DNA of 9,974 nucleotides from MESE01 sp036675035 (GTDB taxonomy: Bacteria; Pseudomonadota; Gammaproteobacteria; Burkholderiales; Burkholderiaceae_D): positions 1 to 9,974 of the forward strand of contig JAKFFO010000110.1 of the NCBI GenBank assembly GCA_036675035.1, given 5' to 3'. A program made the translations under genes and the position numbers. Below, one piece after another: positions 1 to 6,944 of the stretch. The notes under the pieces are model-generated. The model worked only from the letters and a program-made list of their open reading frames with translations. It was not told the origin of the DNA and ran no database searches. The stretch's first letter is position 1. Every line of letters starts with the position of its first letter.

Positions 1-2
1 GC

Positions 3-248
3 CACCGCGACACACTGCGCGCCATGAAACACGTGATGTCCGGCGCCACCTCGGTGCTGACGCAGGAGATGCTCGCGGATTACCTCGCCAGCGGCCGTTA
101 CGAGCGCCACCTGAAGAAACTGCGCGACGAAGAAAAATACTCCGATCTGCCGACGCTCACTGCAGCAATCGAACGCGATGCGGAACAGGCGCGCGCCTAC
201 TTCAATACTCCCGACCGTGCGGCGATCTCCGCAACCGATCGAATTTGA
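3..248 (+). CDS. ribF: 5'-truncated ORF: RibF C-terminal tail joined to an aminotransferase-like (MocR) segment
   Basis: The frame is open to the left edge and stops at TGA 246-248, so the gene begins outside the window. The last ~45 residues (from about position 117: LKKLRDEEKY, then a pattern TLxAAIxRDxxQARAYF) match the C-terminus of bifunctional riboflavin kinase/FAD synthetase, which makes FMN and FAD from riboflavin in the cytoplasm. The E. coli RibF tail has the same R-x-E-x-x-F, AQIARD, AREFF spacing. ribF is the usual neighbour just upstream of ileS in betaproteobacteria, which supports the assignment. The ~38 residues before it do not look like a riboflavin kinase domain. Their pattern (TQEMLADYLASGRYERHLKK) resembles the C-terminal half of MocR-type PLP-dependent aminotransferase-like regulators. 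The two parts meet around HLKKLR with no stop or frame change. It could be a real deletion/fusion or an assembly chimera. The RibF-tail identity is fairly secure; the status of the whole gene is not. Confidence 0.6.
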   Translation, partial: HRDTLRAMKHVMSGATSVLTQEMLADYLASGRYERHLKKLRDEEKYSDLPTLTAAIERDAEQARAYFNTPDRAAISATDRI

Positions 249-315
249 CCATCAAACGCCGCCCAGAAATCGAAATGCCACCCGTTTGATCCACTGAATA
301 CCGTTGAAGAAAATC

Positions 316-3300
316 ATGTCCGATAAAAAACCCGGCAAACCCGCCAACAAACCGCAAAGCAAATATCCGGTCAACATGACCGAAACGCCGTTTCCGATGC
401 GCGGCGATCTCGCGAAGCGGGAACCGCAATGGGTGAAAGAATGGCAAGCGAAAAAAATCTACCAAAGGATACGCAACGCCTCCAAAGGCCGCACCAAGTT
501 CATCCTGCATGACGGGCCGCCCTACGCAAACGGCGACATCCACATCGGCCACGCAGTCAACAAGATCCTGAAAGACACGATTGTCAAGGCACGCCAACTC
601 GCCGGGTTCGATGCGCAATATGTGCCCGGCTGGGATTGCCACGGCATGCCGATCGAGATCCAGATCGAAAAACAGTATGGCAAAGGTTTGCCGACCGCAG
701 AAGTCATCGCCAAATCGCGCGCTTACGCAGCCGAACAGATCGAACGGCAAAAGAAGGATTTCATCCGCCTCGGCGTGCTCGGGGAATGGGACAACCCGTA
801 CAAGACCATGGCGTTCGGCAATGAGGCAGACGAGCTTCGTGCACTCGGAAAAATCCTGGAAAAAGGCTACGTATATCGCGGCCTGAAGCCGGTCAACTGG
901 TGTTTCGACTGCGGCTCGGCGCTGGCCGAAGCAGAAGTCGAGTACCAGGACAAGCGCGACCCGGCGATCGATGTCGGTTTCCCGGTATCCGATGAAGACC
1001 GCCACAAGCTGGCCAAGGCGTTTGGCACGGAAGCGGTTCCGGATGAACCGATTTACGCAGTGATCTGGACCACGACGCCATGGACCATTCCGTCGAACCA
1101 GGCGCTGAACATGCATCCGGATGCAGAATATGTAATTGCCCGGATCATCAAGAATGGAGCGGCACGGCTGGTTGTGCTGGCCGCGGACCGGGTTGCAGAT
1201 TTTGTCGAACGCATCCAGCCGGAGCAGTACGGGCTGCTTCTGCACAATGGAAAATTCACGGCTGCGCCGCATGACGCACAGCATGGCGGCGTAGCTCGTG
1301 CCGCCGGAAGCAAGCTTGGCGGCATCCGCTTCATGCATCCGCTGCACCAGGCCGATCCGTTCTACAACCGTTTTTCGCCAGTTTATCTGGCCGAGTATGT
1401 AACGCTCGATACCGGTACCGGCATCGTCCACTCGGCACCCGCGTATGGCGTGGACGACTTCATTTCGTGCAAGGCGCACGGCCTGAAGGATGACGAAATA
1501 CTCAATCCGGTGATGGGCGACGGCAAATATGCATCGTGGCTACCGTTCTTCGGCGGCATGACGATCTGGGAAGCATCCAAGCCAATCTGTGCAAAGCTGG
1601 ACGAAGCCGGCGCATTGTTCAAGCTGGTGATGTTTGACCACAGCTACATGCATTGCTGGCGCCACAAGACGCCGATCGTCTATCGGGCGACATCCCAATG
1701 GTTCGCCGGCATGGACGTGATGCCGAAACAAGGCGGTGCGAATTTGCGCGAGATCGCATTGGCGGGCATCGAAGCAACCGCGTTTTATCCATCCTGGGGC
1801 AAGGCGCGACTGCACGGGATGATCGCCAACCGGCCTGACTGGACCTTGTCACGCCAGCGCCAGTGGGGCGTTCCGATGGCGTTCTTCGTTCACAAGGAAA
1901 CCGGCGAACTGCATCCGCGCACGCCGGAACTGCTGGAACAAGTCGCCAAACGCGTCGAGCAAGACGGCATTGAAGCGTGGCACTCGCTTGACCCGGAAGA
2001 ATTGCTTGGCGCCGATGCTCCGATGTACGTCAAGAACCGGGACACTCTGGATGTTTGGTTCGATTCCGGCACCACGCACCAGACCGTACTTCGTGGATCG
2101 CATGCTGCCGAGTCGCATTTTCCGGCTGACCTGTATCTCGAAGGATCGGACCAGCATCGCGGCTGGTTTCATTCGTCGTTGCTGACGTCGGCCATGCTCA
2201 ATGGGTGCGCGCCATACAAGGCGCTTCTGACTCACGGCTTCGTGGTCGATGGCGAAGGCAAAAAGATGTCCAAGTCGCTTGGCAACGTGCTTGCGCCGCA
2301 AAAGATATCCGATACGCTGGGTGCCGACATCCTGCGCCTGTGGGTTGCATCCACCGATTATTCCGGTGAACTTTCGATCTCCGACGAAATACTGAAACGC
2401 GTGACCGAAGCGTACCGCCGCATTCGAAACACGCTGCGGTTCCTGCTGGCGAATACATCCGATTTCGACTCTGCAACGGATGCAATCGCAATTGACGAGC
2501 TGGTCGAGATCGACCGCTATGCAATTGCTCGCATGGCCGAGCTGCAGGCAGAGATCCTGGCGCACTATGACGCGTTCGAGTTCCATCCAGTCGTATCCAA
2601 GTTGCAGGCTTACTGCTCCGAGGATCTGGGCGGCTTCTATCTCGATATCCTGAAAGACCGCCTGTATACCGGTTACGTGGACTCGAAAGCACGACGTTCC
2701 GCGCAAACCGCGCTATGGCATATCACCCAGTCATTGCTGCGTCTGGTCGCGCCGATTTTGTCCTTTACCGCAGAGGAAGCATGGCAGGTGTTCGCGGGCG
2801 AAAAAGCGTTTGCGGCAAGCTCGGAAACAATCTTCACGCAAACTTATTACGCGCTGCCGCAAGTAACGAGTTCGACCGCGCTTCTCGACAAATGGAATGT
2901 GATCCGCACGATCCGCGGAACGGTGATGAAGGAACTGGAAGAGGTCCGAATGAGCGGGAAGATCGGCTCGTCGCTGCAGGCGGAAGTGGATATTTACGCA
3001 GACCGCCTGTTCCATGACCATTTGCAGACGCTTGGCGATGATCTGAAATTCGTATTGATCGTCTCGCGCAGCAGTCTGCATAATCTGGCGGACCCGGACA
3101 CCAAGGCTCGATTCGAAACGCTACATCTTCCGGTAGCCGTCGATCCAGCCAAGATCGGCGAGCAAAAGGATGGAATTCCTTCGCTCCTGGCGCTGGACGT
3201 CAAGCCCTCCGAGGCGCGCAAATGCGAACGCTGCTGGCACTATCGCGCTGATGTCGGCGCGCATGCGGAGCATCCGGATATTTGCGGACGCTGCGTATCG

Positions 3301-3339
3301 AATTTGTCCGCTCCGGGTGAACGACGAAAATTCGCCTGA
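316..3339 (+). CDS. ileS: Isoleucyl-tRNA synthetase (IleRS)
   Basis: Charges tRNA-Ile with isoleucine using ATP and hydrolyses mischarged Val-tRNA-Ile; cytoplasmic and essential. A class I synthetase of 1007 residues from ATG 316. The HIGH signature is at residues 76-79 within PPYANGDIHIGH. The CP1 editing domain spans roughly residues 200-440, with WTTTPWT at 251-257 and GTGIVHSAPAYGVDDF near its end. KMSKS is at 650-654, followed by the anticodon-binding helical domain. A C-terminal zinc finger has Cys 970, 973, 990 and 993, and the protein ends RRKFA like E. coli IleRS. An in-frame TTG at 304 is possible, but ATG 316 gives the familiar MSDxK start with a weak GAAGA upstream. The protein is about 70 residues longer than the E. 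coli enzyme (938 aa, recalled), partly from a basic N-terminal extension and partly from extra residues in CP1. It starts 67 bp after the RibF tail. Identification is essentially certain; the start is likely. Confidence 0.97.
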   Translation: MSDKKPGKPANKPQSKYPVNMTETPFPMRGDLAKREPQWVKEWQAKKIYQRIRNASKGRTKFILHDGPPYANGDIHIGHAVNKILKDTIVKARQLAGFDAQYVPGWDCHGMPIEIQIEKQYGKGLPTAEVIAKSRAYAAEQIERQKKDFIRLGVLGEWDNPYKTMAFGNEADELRALGKILEKGYVYRGLKPVNWCFDCGSALAEAEVEYQDKRDPAIDVGFPVSDEDRHKLAKAFGTEAVPDEPIYAVIWTTTPWTIPSNQALNMHPDAEYVIARIIKNGAARLVVLAADRVADFVERIQPEQYGLLLHNGKFTAAPHDAQHGGVARAAGSKLGGIRFMHPLHQADPFYNRFSPVYLAEYVTLDTGTGIVHSAPAYGVDDFISCKAHGLKDDEILNPVMGDGKYASWLPFFGGMTIWEASKPICAKLDEAGALFKLVMFDHSYMHCWRHKTPIVYRATSQWFAGMDVMPKQGGANLREIALAGIEATAFYPSWGKARLHGMIANRPDWTLSRQRQWGVPMAFFVHKETGELHPRTPELLEQVAKRVEQDGIEAWHSLDPEELLGADAPMYVKNRDTLDVWFDSGTTHQTVLRGSHAAESHFPADLYLEGSDQHRGWFHSSLLTSAMLNGCAPYKALLTHGFVVDGEGKKMSKSLGNVLAPQKISDTLGADILRLWVASTDYSGELSISDEILKRVTEAYRRIRNTLRFLLANTSDFDSATDAIAIDELVEIDRYAIARMAELQAEILAHYDAFEFHPVVSKLQAYCSEDLGGFYLDILKDRLYTGYVDSKARRSAQTALWHITQSLLRLVAPILSFTAEEAWQVFAGEKAFAASSETIFTQTYYALPQVTSSTALLDKWNVIRTIRGTVMKELEEVRMSGKIGSSLQAEVDIYADRLFHDHLQTLGDDLKFVLIVSRSSLHNLADPDTKARFETLHLPVAVDPAKIGEQKDGIPSLLALDVKPSEARKCERCWHYRADVGAHAEHPDICGRCVSNLSAPGERRKFA

Positions 3340-3351
3340 CTTGGTTACCGA

Positions 3352-3388
3352 TGAACCGCATCCGGCATGCATCGCGAAATGCGGTTCA
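3352..3388. repeat. Perfect 10-bp inverted repeat between ileS and lspA
   Basis: TGAACCGCAT at 3352-3361 is the exact reverse complement of ATGCGGTTCA at 3379-3388, with a 17-base loop. It starts 12 bases after the ileS stop and ends 29 bases before the chosen lspA start. No T-run follows the right arm (the sequence continues CATTCACATG), so it is not a typical intrinsic terminator. It could be an RNA stem-loop that stabilises or processes the ileS-lspA message, or it could be chance. Two in-frame ATGs upstream of lspA (3367 and 3379) fall in the loop and right arm, which makes them less attractive starts. Confidence 0.5.
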
Positions 3389-3417
3389 CATTCACATGCC
3401 TCGACCACTTAAATTTC

Positions 3418-3918
3418 ATGACTTCTAATAACCGTCTTTTCCCCAGTGCACAATCCAGCTTGATTCGATGGCTGGGCATTGCCGCAATTGTGGTATTTCT
3501 GGATCAGCTTACGAAGATCATGATTGCCCGGACTTTTCTTTTCGGTGAATCCCTTCCCGTTACGTCGTTCTTCAATCTTGTTCTGGTTTATAACAAGGGC
3601 GCGGCGTTCAGTTTTCTGGCCGATCAAGGTGGATGGCAACGTTATTTTTTCACGGTGCTGGGCATCGCTGCCTCGTTGTTCATTGTCTATCTGCTTAAAA
3701 AAAATGTCGGGCAAAGACTGTTTTGCTGGGCACTGGCATTGATACTGGGCGGTGCGGTTGGCAACGTCATCGACCGGCTATGGCACGGTCATGTCATCGA
3801 CTTCCTCGATTTCCATGTCAATAACTGGCACTGGCCCGCCTTCAATGTGGCGGATTGCGCAATTTTTGTCGGTGCGGCATTGTTCATTACCGACGAATTG
3901 CGACGGACGAATAAATAG
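3418..3918 (+). CDS. lspA: Lipoprotein signal peptidase (signal peptidase II)
   Basis: Inner-membrane aspartyl protease that cuts the signal peptide of diacylglyceryl-prolipoproteins just before the lipid-modified cysteine. 166 residues from ATG 3418, a normal family length. Four hydrophobic stretches are visible: LGIAAIVVFL near the N-terminus, ASLFIVYLL, CWALALILGGAVG and CAIFVGAALFI. The family motifs are present: FLDQLTK, then GGAVGNVIDR with catalytic Asp119, VIDFLDF, and FNVADCAI with catalytic Asp146. In-frame ATGs at 3367 and 3379 would add 17 or 13 polar residues and lie in an inverted repeat, so 3418 is preferred. No clear Shine-Dalgarno precedes any of them, which suggests weak or coupled initiation. 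It lies 78 bp after ileS, the classic ileS-lspA pairing. The likely lipoprotein encoded further down the same block would be a substrate. Function is secure; the start is probable. Confidence 0.95.
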   Translation: MTSNNRLFPSAQSSLIRWLGIAAIVVFLDQLTKIMIARTFLFGESLPVTSFFNLVLVYNKGAAFSFLADQGGWQRYFFTVLGIAASLFIVYLLKKNVGQRLFCWALALILGGAVGNVIDRLWHGHVIDFLDFHVNNWHWPAFNVADCAIFVGAALFITDELRRTNK

Positions 3919-3972
3919 GGACCTTGCTTTTAGGCTGATACACTATTTCACGACGTCATTTCAGGAGCTTCC

Positions 3973-5163
3973 ATGGATCTCGCCGGTAAAAAAATAGTCT
4001 TGGGTTTGACCGGAGGTATCGCCTGCTACAAAGCTGCCGAATTCGCTCGCGCGCTGGTCAAGGCGGGTGCGTCAGTGCAGGTGGTGATGACGCAGTCGGC
4101 AACGCATTTCATCACGCCGGTGACGATGCAGGCCCTGTCGAACCGGACAGTATTCATCGATCAGTGGGATGCGCGGGTCGCCAATAACATGGCGCATATC
4201 GATCTGACCCGGGATGCCGATGCGATTGTCATCGCACCCTGCTCCGCCGACTTCATGCGCAAGCTGGCCCATGGCGCATGCGACGACCTGCTTTCGACAT
4301 TGTGCCTGGCACGTCGCGTGATGCTGCCGTTGCTGGCCGCCCCGGCGATGAACGTGGAAATGTGGCAAAACCCGGCGACGCAACGAAACGTCGCGCAGCT
4401 CAAGGCGGATGGCATCGGCATTCTGGGCCCGGACGCAGGAGAACAGGCGTGCGGAGAAACCGGCATGGGCCGCATGCTGGAGCCGGAACAACTGCTGGAA
4501 GAGGTGGCTGCCGCATTTCAGCCCAAAACGCTGTCCGGGAAACGCGTCCTGATTACCGCAGGCCCGACGTTCGAACCGATCGACCCTGTACGAGGCATCA
4601 CCAATCTTTCATCCGGAAAAATGGGTTATGCGGTTGCACGAGCAGCGCGCGAGGCCGGCGCCGACGTCACGCTGGTATCCGGTCCCACGGCTCTTGCTGC
4701 GCCCTACAACGTTCATCGCATCAACGTTCAGACCGCACAGCAAATGCACGACGTCGTCCTGTCGCATATTGTTGATCAGGACATTTTTATTGCGGTTGCC
4801 GCGGTCGCGGATTGGAAAGTCACCAATGCAAGCGAACAGAAACTGAAGAAGACTACCGGCAACGAATTGCCACAGCTGATATTTGAACAAAATCCGGATA
4901 TCCTGGCGTCCGTCGCCGCATTACCGAAGAGTCCCTTTTGCGTCGGATTTGCGGCCGAGTCCGAAGATCTTCTGAAACACGGCAAGGCCAAGCGCGAGAA
5001 GAAGAACATTCCGCTATTGGTCGGCAATATCGGACCGCAAACTTTCGGCCAGGACCAGAACGAGCTGATATTGTTCGACGAACAGGGCCACACCCATCTT
5101 CAACGGGCAGACAAACAAAAACTGGCGCGGCAACTCGTGACCGAAATCGCCCGCCGCATTTGA
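3973..5163 (+). CDS. coaBC: Bifunctional phosphopantothenoylcysteine decarboxylase / phosphopantothenate-cysteine ligase
   Basis: Catalyses two consecutive cytoplasmic steps of coenzyme A synthesis: CTP-dependent joining of cysteine to 4'-phosphopantothenate (CoaB), then FMN-dependent decarboxylation to 4'-phosphopantetheine (CoaC). 396 residues, full length for the fused enzyme. The N-terminal flavoprotein CoaC domain (about 1-185) shows GLTGGIACYKAAE, the catalytic His75 in MAHIDL, PAMN at 124-127 followed by VEMW, and Cys160 in ACGETGMGRM, the substrate-clamp cysteine. The C-terminal CoaB domain (about 190-396) shows ITAGPTFEPIDPVRGITN, LSSGKMG, AAVADWK and a Lys-rich KLKK, matching the ligase nucleotide/substrate sites. 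A good ribosome binding site AGGAG at 3963-3967, five bases before ATG, fixes the start. It follows lspA by 54 bp and precedes dut by 67 bp. coaBC-dut adjacency is common in proteobacteria. CoaC uses FMN, the product of RibF, whose gene tail begins this block. Confidence 0.97.
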   Translation: MDLAGKKIVLGLTGGIACYKAAEFARALVKAGASVQVVMTQSATHFITPVTMQALSNRTVFIDQWDARVANNMAHIDLTRDADAIVIAPCSADFMRKLAHGACDDLLSTLCLARRVMLPLLAAPAMNVEMWQNPATQRNVAQLKADGIGILGPDAGEQACGETGMGRMLEPEQLLEEVAAAFQPKTLSGKRVLITAGPTFEPIDPVRGITNLSSGKMGYAVARAAREAGADVTLVSGPTALAAPYNVHRINVQTAQQMHDVVLSHIVDQDIFIAVAAVADWKVTNASEQKLKKTTGNELPQLIFEQNPDILASVAALPKSPFCVGFAAESEDLLKHGKAKREKKNIPLLVGNIGPQTFGQDQNELILFDEQGHTHLQRADKQKLARQLVTEIARRI

Positions 5164-5230
5164 CCGTTTCCCCTTGTGCTGGCTTACCGGAATGCTCCGG
5201 CGCCTATCATCTTTGTCATCGAAAATCATC

Positions 5231-5680
5231 ATGAAAACCATCGACATCAAAATTCTCGACCCGCGCATGAAAGAGCAACTGCCTGCGTACGCAACCACAG
5301 GGAGCGCCGGCCTCGATTTACGTGCATGCATCGATGCACCTCTCGTGATCGAACCCGGCGCTACCCATTTGATCCCGACCGGATTGGCGATTCATATTGC
5401 CGATCCGGCTTATGCTGCGATGATTTTGCCGCGCAGCGGCTTGGGCCATAAACATGGCATTGTGCTGGGGAATCTGGTTGGCTTGATCGACTCGGACTAC
5501 CAAGGTCAACTCATGGTATCGACATGGAATCGCGGCCAATCCGCATTTACGCTGAATCCGATGGAACGGCTCGCGCAATTGATTATCGTGCCTGTATTGC
5601 AAGTCGGTTTCAACGTCGTCGAAGAATTCGATACCAGCGATCGAGGAGCCGATGGTTTCGGCAGTACAGGGAAACATTGA
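5231..5680 (+). CDS. dut: dUTP diphosphatase (dUTPase)
   Basis: Hydrolyses dUTP to dUMP and pyrophosphate, keeping uracil out of DNA and supplying dUMP for dTMP synthesis; a homotrimer in the cytoplasm. 149 residues, close to the E. coli enzyme. All five trimeric dUTPase motifs are present in order: GSAGLDLRA; PRSGLGHKHGI; GLIDSDYQG with catalytic Asp87 and uracil-stacking Tyr90; RLAQLIIVPV; and the C-terminal RGADGFGSTG arm that closes over the nucleotide. The frame stays open upstream to a GTG at 5174, but ATG 5231 gives the canonical MKTIDIKILDPRM start, so it is chosen. The ribosome binding site is weak. Its TGA shares its final A with the ATG of the next gene (TGATG), suggesting translational coupling. 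Confidence 0.97.
   Translation: MKTIDIKILDPRMKEQLPAYATTGSAGLDLRACIDAPLVIEPGATHLIPTGLAIHIADPAYAAMILPRSGLGHKHGIVLGNLVGLIDSDYQGQLMVSTWNRGQSAFTLNPMERLAQLIIVPVLQVGFNVVEEFDTSDRGADGFGSTGKH
5668..5672 (+). promoter_or_regulatory. Ribosome binding site supporting the start at 5680
   Basis: AGGGA lies inside the end of dut, seven bases before ATG 5680. It favours this ATG over the in-frame ATGs at 5692, 5716 and 5737, none of which has a comparable purine-rich site. The TGATG junction with dut also supports it. Confidence 0.5.
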
Positions 5681-6777
5681 TGAGAATAGACATGGAAAGC
5701 ATAATTCGAGCGTCGATGTCGCCGACGTCGGGAACCATGATACTGCGTCGCGCAATCCTGGTTCCTGCAGCATTCATGCTTGCCGCATGTGCGACGCAGT
5801 TACCTCCTTTGGAACCTGAATCGGCAGTCATCGAGCCGATTGTGAGCGCATCTGGTGAAGCAGCTCTGCGTACGCTGATATCGCATCAAGATCGTCTGTA
5901 CCGCGTAGCCGCCCCATTGTTGGTAAACAATCCGGAACTATGCAAAGGCAACGCCCGCAATCTGCTCGGCTTCACTGCGAAGAACAAGTATTCATATTCT
6001 GCCGAACTGGCACCGGCGGCACAGGCATTGTACGATCTGAATGATCGGTTGCAGGTAATGGGCGTACTCGCGGGCAGCGGTGCGGTACGAGCCGGCGTAC
6101 AGCGCGGCGATAAACTACTTCAGGCAGAAGATCAGTCCTTGCCCACAGGGCCCAACGCGGAACGGGAAGCGGCGGCCGTTCTTGGACCACTGGTAGGCAG
6201 TCGATCCAGCATCAGGTTAACCGTTCTGAGAGATGGTGCGAGTACCGTTCTCGACGTACCGCTCACCCGCGCCTGCGCCTACAGCATTGAACTCGGCAAC
6301 GTCGATACGGTTAACGCATACGACGATGGTCGTCGCATTTTGATTACGCGTGGCATGATGGATTTTGCCCGATCCGACGAAGAGCTCGCCTATGTGCTCG
6401 CCAAGGAAATGGCTCACAACTCGCTCGGGCACGCCGGAAAACGGAACATGAGCGCTACTGTCGGTGCCATTATTGACAACCTGATTCGGCTTCAGCCGGA
6501 TACAACAACGCTGGCCGGGACTTCGGGTGTAAGACCGATGTCGCGAGAGCTGGATGCGGCAGCCGATACGTTGTCGCTGTATATGCTCGCACGCGCCGGC
6601 TATAGCGTTGACCGCGCCCCCAAGTTCTGGCAGCGGCTGGCAACCCGATATCCGCCGACTGTCCTGAATGGATATACCGCGATTCATCCGTCTACGGCAT
6701 TCCGCTTGTCGGTAATGGAAAGAATTGTGGCTGATGTAAAAGCCAAGCAGGCAGACAAGAAACCACTTTCGCCGTAA
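5680..6777 (+). CDS. Putative lipoprotein with PDZ-like domain and degenerate M48-type peptidase domain
   Basis: 365 residues from ATG 5680. A hydrophobic segment (LVPAAFMLAAC) ends in a lipobox with Cys37, so it is predicted to be a lipoprotein of the envelope. A start at 5737 would give a more usual 17-residue signal peptide. A PDZ-like domain follows at about 125-200 (GSGAVRAGVQRGDKLL, LTVLRDG), then a region resembling M48 zinc metalloproteases: VNAYDDGRRILITRGMMDFA, DEELAYVLAKEMAHNSLGH, SRELDAAADTLSLYMLARAGY. In active members the helix reads HExxH and the third ligand is the Glu of an ExEAD-type motif. Here the first His is Lys242 (K-E-M-A-H, with Glu243 and His246 kept) and the third ligand position appears to be Asp292. 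It may therefore be an inactive pseudoprotease, perhaps a binding or chaperone-like envelope protein; that is inference. It is coupled to dut by a one-base overlap and is the last gene of the rightward block. No gene symbol is assigned. Confidence 0.82.
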   Translation: MRIDMESIIRASMSPTSGTMILRRAILVPAAFMLAACATQLPPLEPESAVIEPIVSASGEAALRTLISHQDRLYRVAAPLLVNNPELCKGNARNLLGFTAKNKYSYSAELAPAAQALYDLNDRLQVMGVLAGSGAVRAGVQRGDKLLQAEDQSLPTGPNAEREAAAVLGPLVGSRSSIRLTVLRDGASTVLDVPLTRACAYSIELGNVDTVNAYDDGRRILITRGMMDFARSDEELAYVLAKEMAHNSLGHAGKRNMSATVGAIIDNLIRLQPDTTTLAGTSGVRPMSRELDAAADTLSLYMLARAGYSVDRAPKFWQRLATRYPPTVLNGYTAIHPSTAFRLSVMERIVADVKAKQADKKPLSP

Positions 6778-6887
6778 GCCAATCGTCTTTCGACGCCCGC
6801 ACTCGATGCGAACGCAGCTATGACGGTTCTGCCGACAATCGTGCCGCCGAATCTTGCGCCAGGCGTCACGCCGTAAATAGATATCGC
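6778..6887. other. Gap between the lipoprotein gene and the terminator; nothing clear
   Basis: About 110 bases between convergent genes. I see no promoter or RNA gene. The complementary strand is open through it in a short frame that reads into the lipoprotein gene, but it has no family pattern or ribosome binding site. Confidence 0.5.
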
Positions 6888-6935
6888 AAAAAAAAAGCCC
6901 GAATTCACTCACGTGAATCCGGGCTTTCAATTTTT
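6888..6935. terminator. Bidirectional intrinsic terminator between convergent transcription units
   Basis: AAAGCCCGAATTCAC at 6894-6908 pairs with GTGAATCCGGGCTTT at 6913-6927. That is 15 positions with a single mismatch and a 4-base loop. On the - strand the stem is followed by an uninterrupted run of nine T (the A-run at 6888-6896, partly within the stem), which should terminate clpA transcripts. On the + strand it is followed by TTTCAATTTTT up to 6935, which should terminate transcripts from the lipoprotein gene. The stem begins 17 bases past the clpA stop and more than 100 bases past the lipoprotein stop. Confidence 0.9.
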
Positions 6936-6944
6936 GATGCGGAA

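Noticed and set aside
202..1479. 425-codon open frame on the - strand opposite ileS
   Set aside because: It lies antisense to the well-supported ileS, shows no family motif, and long antisense frames are expected from the codon bias of GC-rich genes.
1849..2706. 285-codon open frame on the - strand opposite ileS
   Set aside because: Same reason: a shadow of ileS covering its KMSKS region, with no recognisable domain.
5187..5200. Small hairpin CCGGA-ATGC-TCCGG between coaBC and dut
   Set aside because: Only five base pairs and no following T-run; such short GC stems are common by chance here.
6684..6908. Short - strand frame with a protein-like stretch (TPGARFGGTIVGRTV)
   Set aside because: It starts in the terminator, overlaps the lipoprotein gene antisense, and has no ribosome binding site. 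The plausible composition is not enough to call a gene or a remnant.
6217..6930. 237-codon open frame on the - strand opposite the lipoprotein gene, running into the terminator
   Set aside because: Antisense to a gene with clear PDZ/M48 patterns; its 5' part is translated from the terminator stem-loop and it has no family signature.
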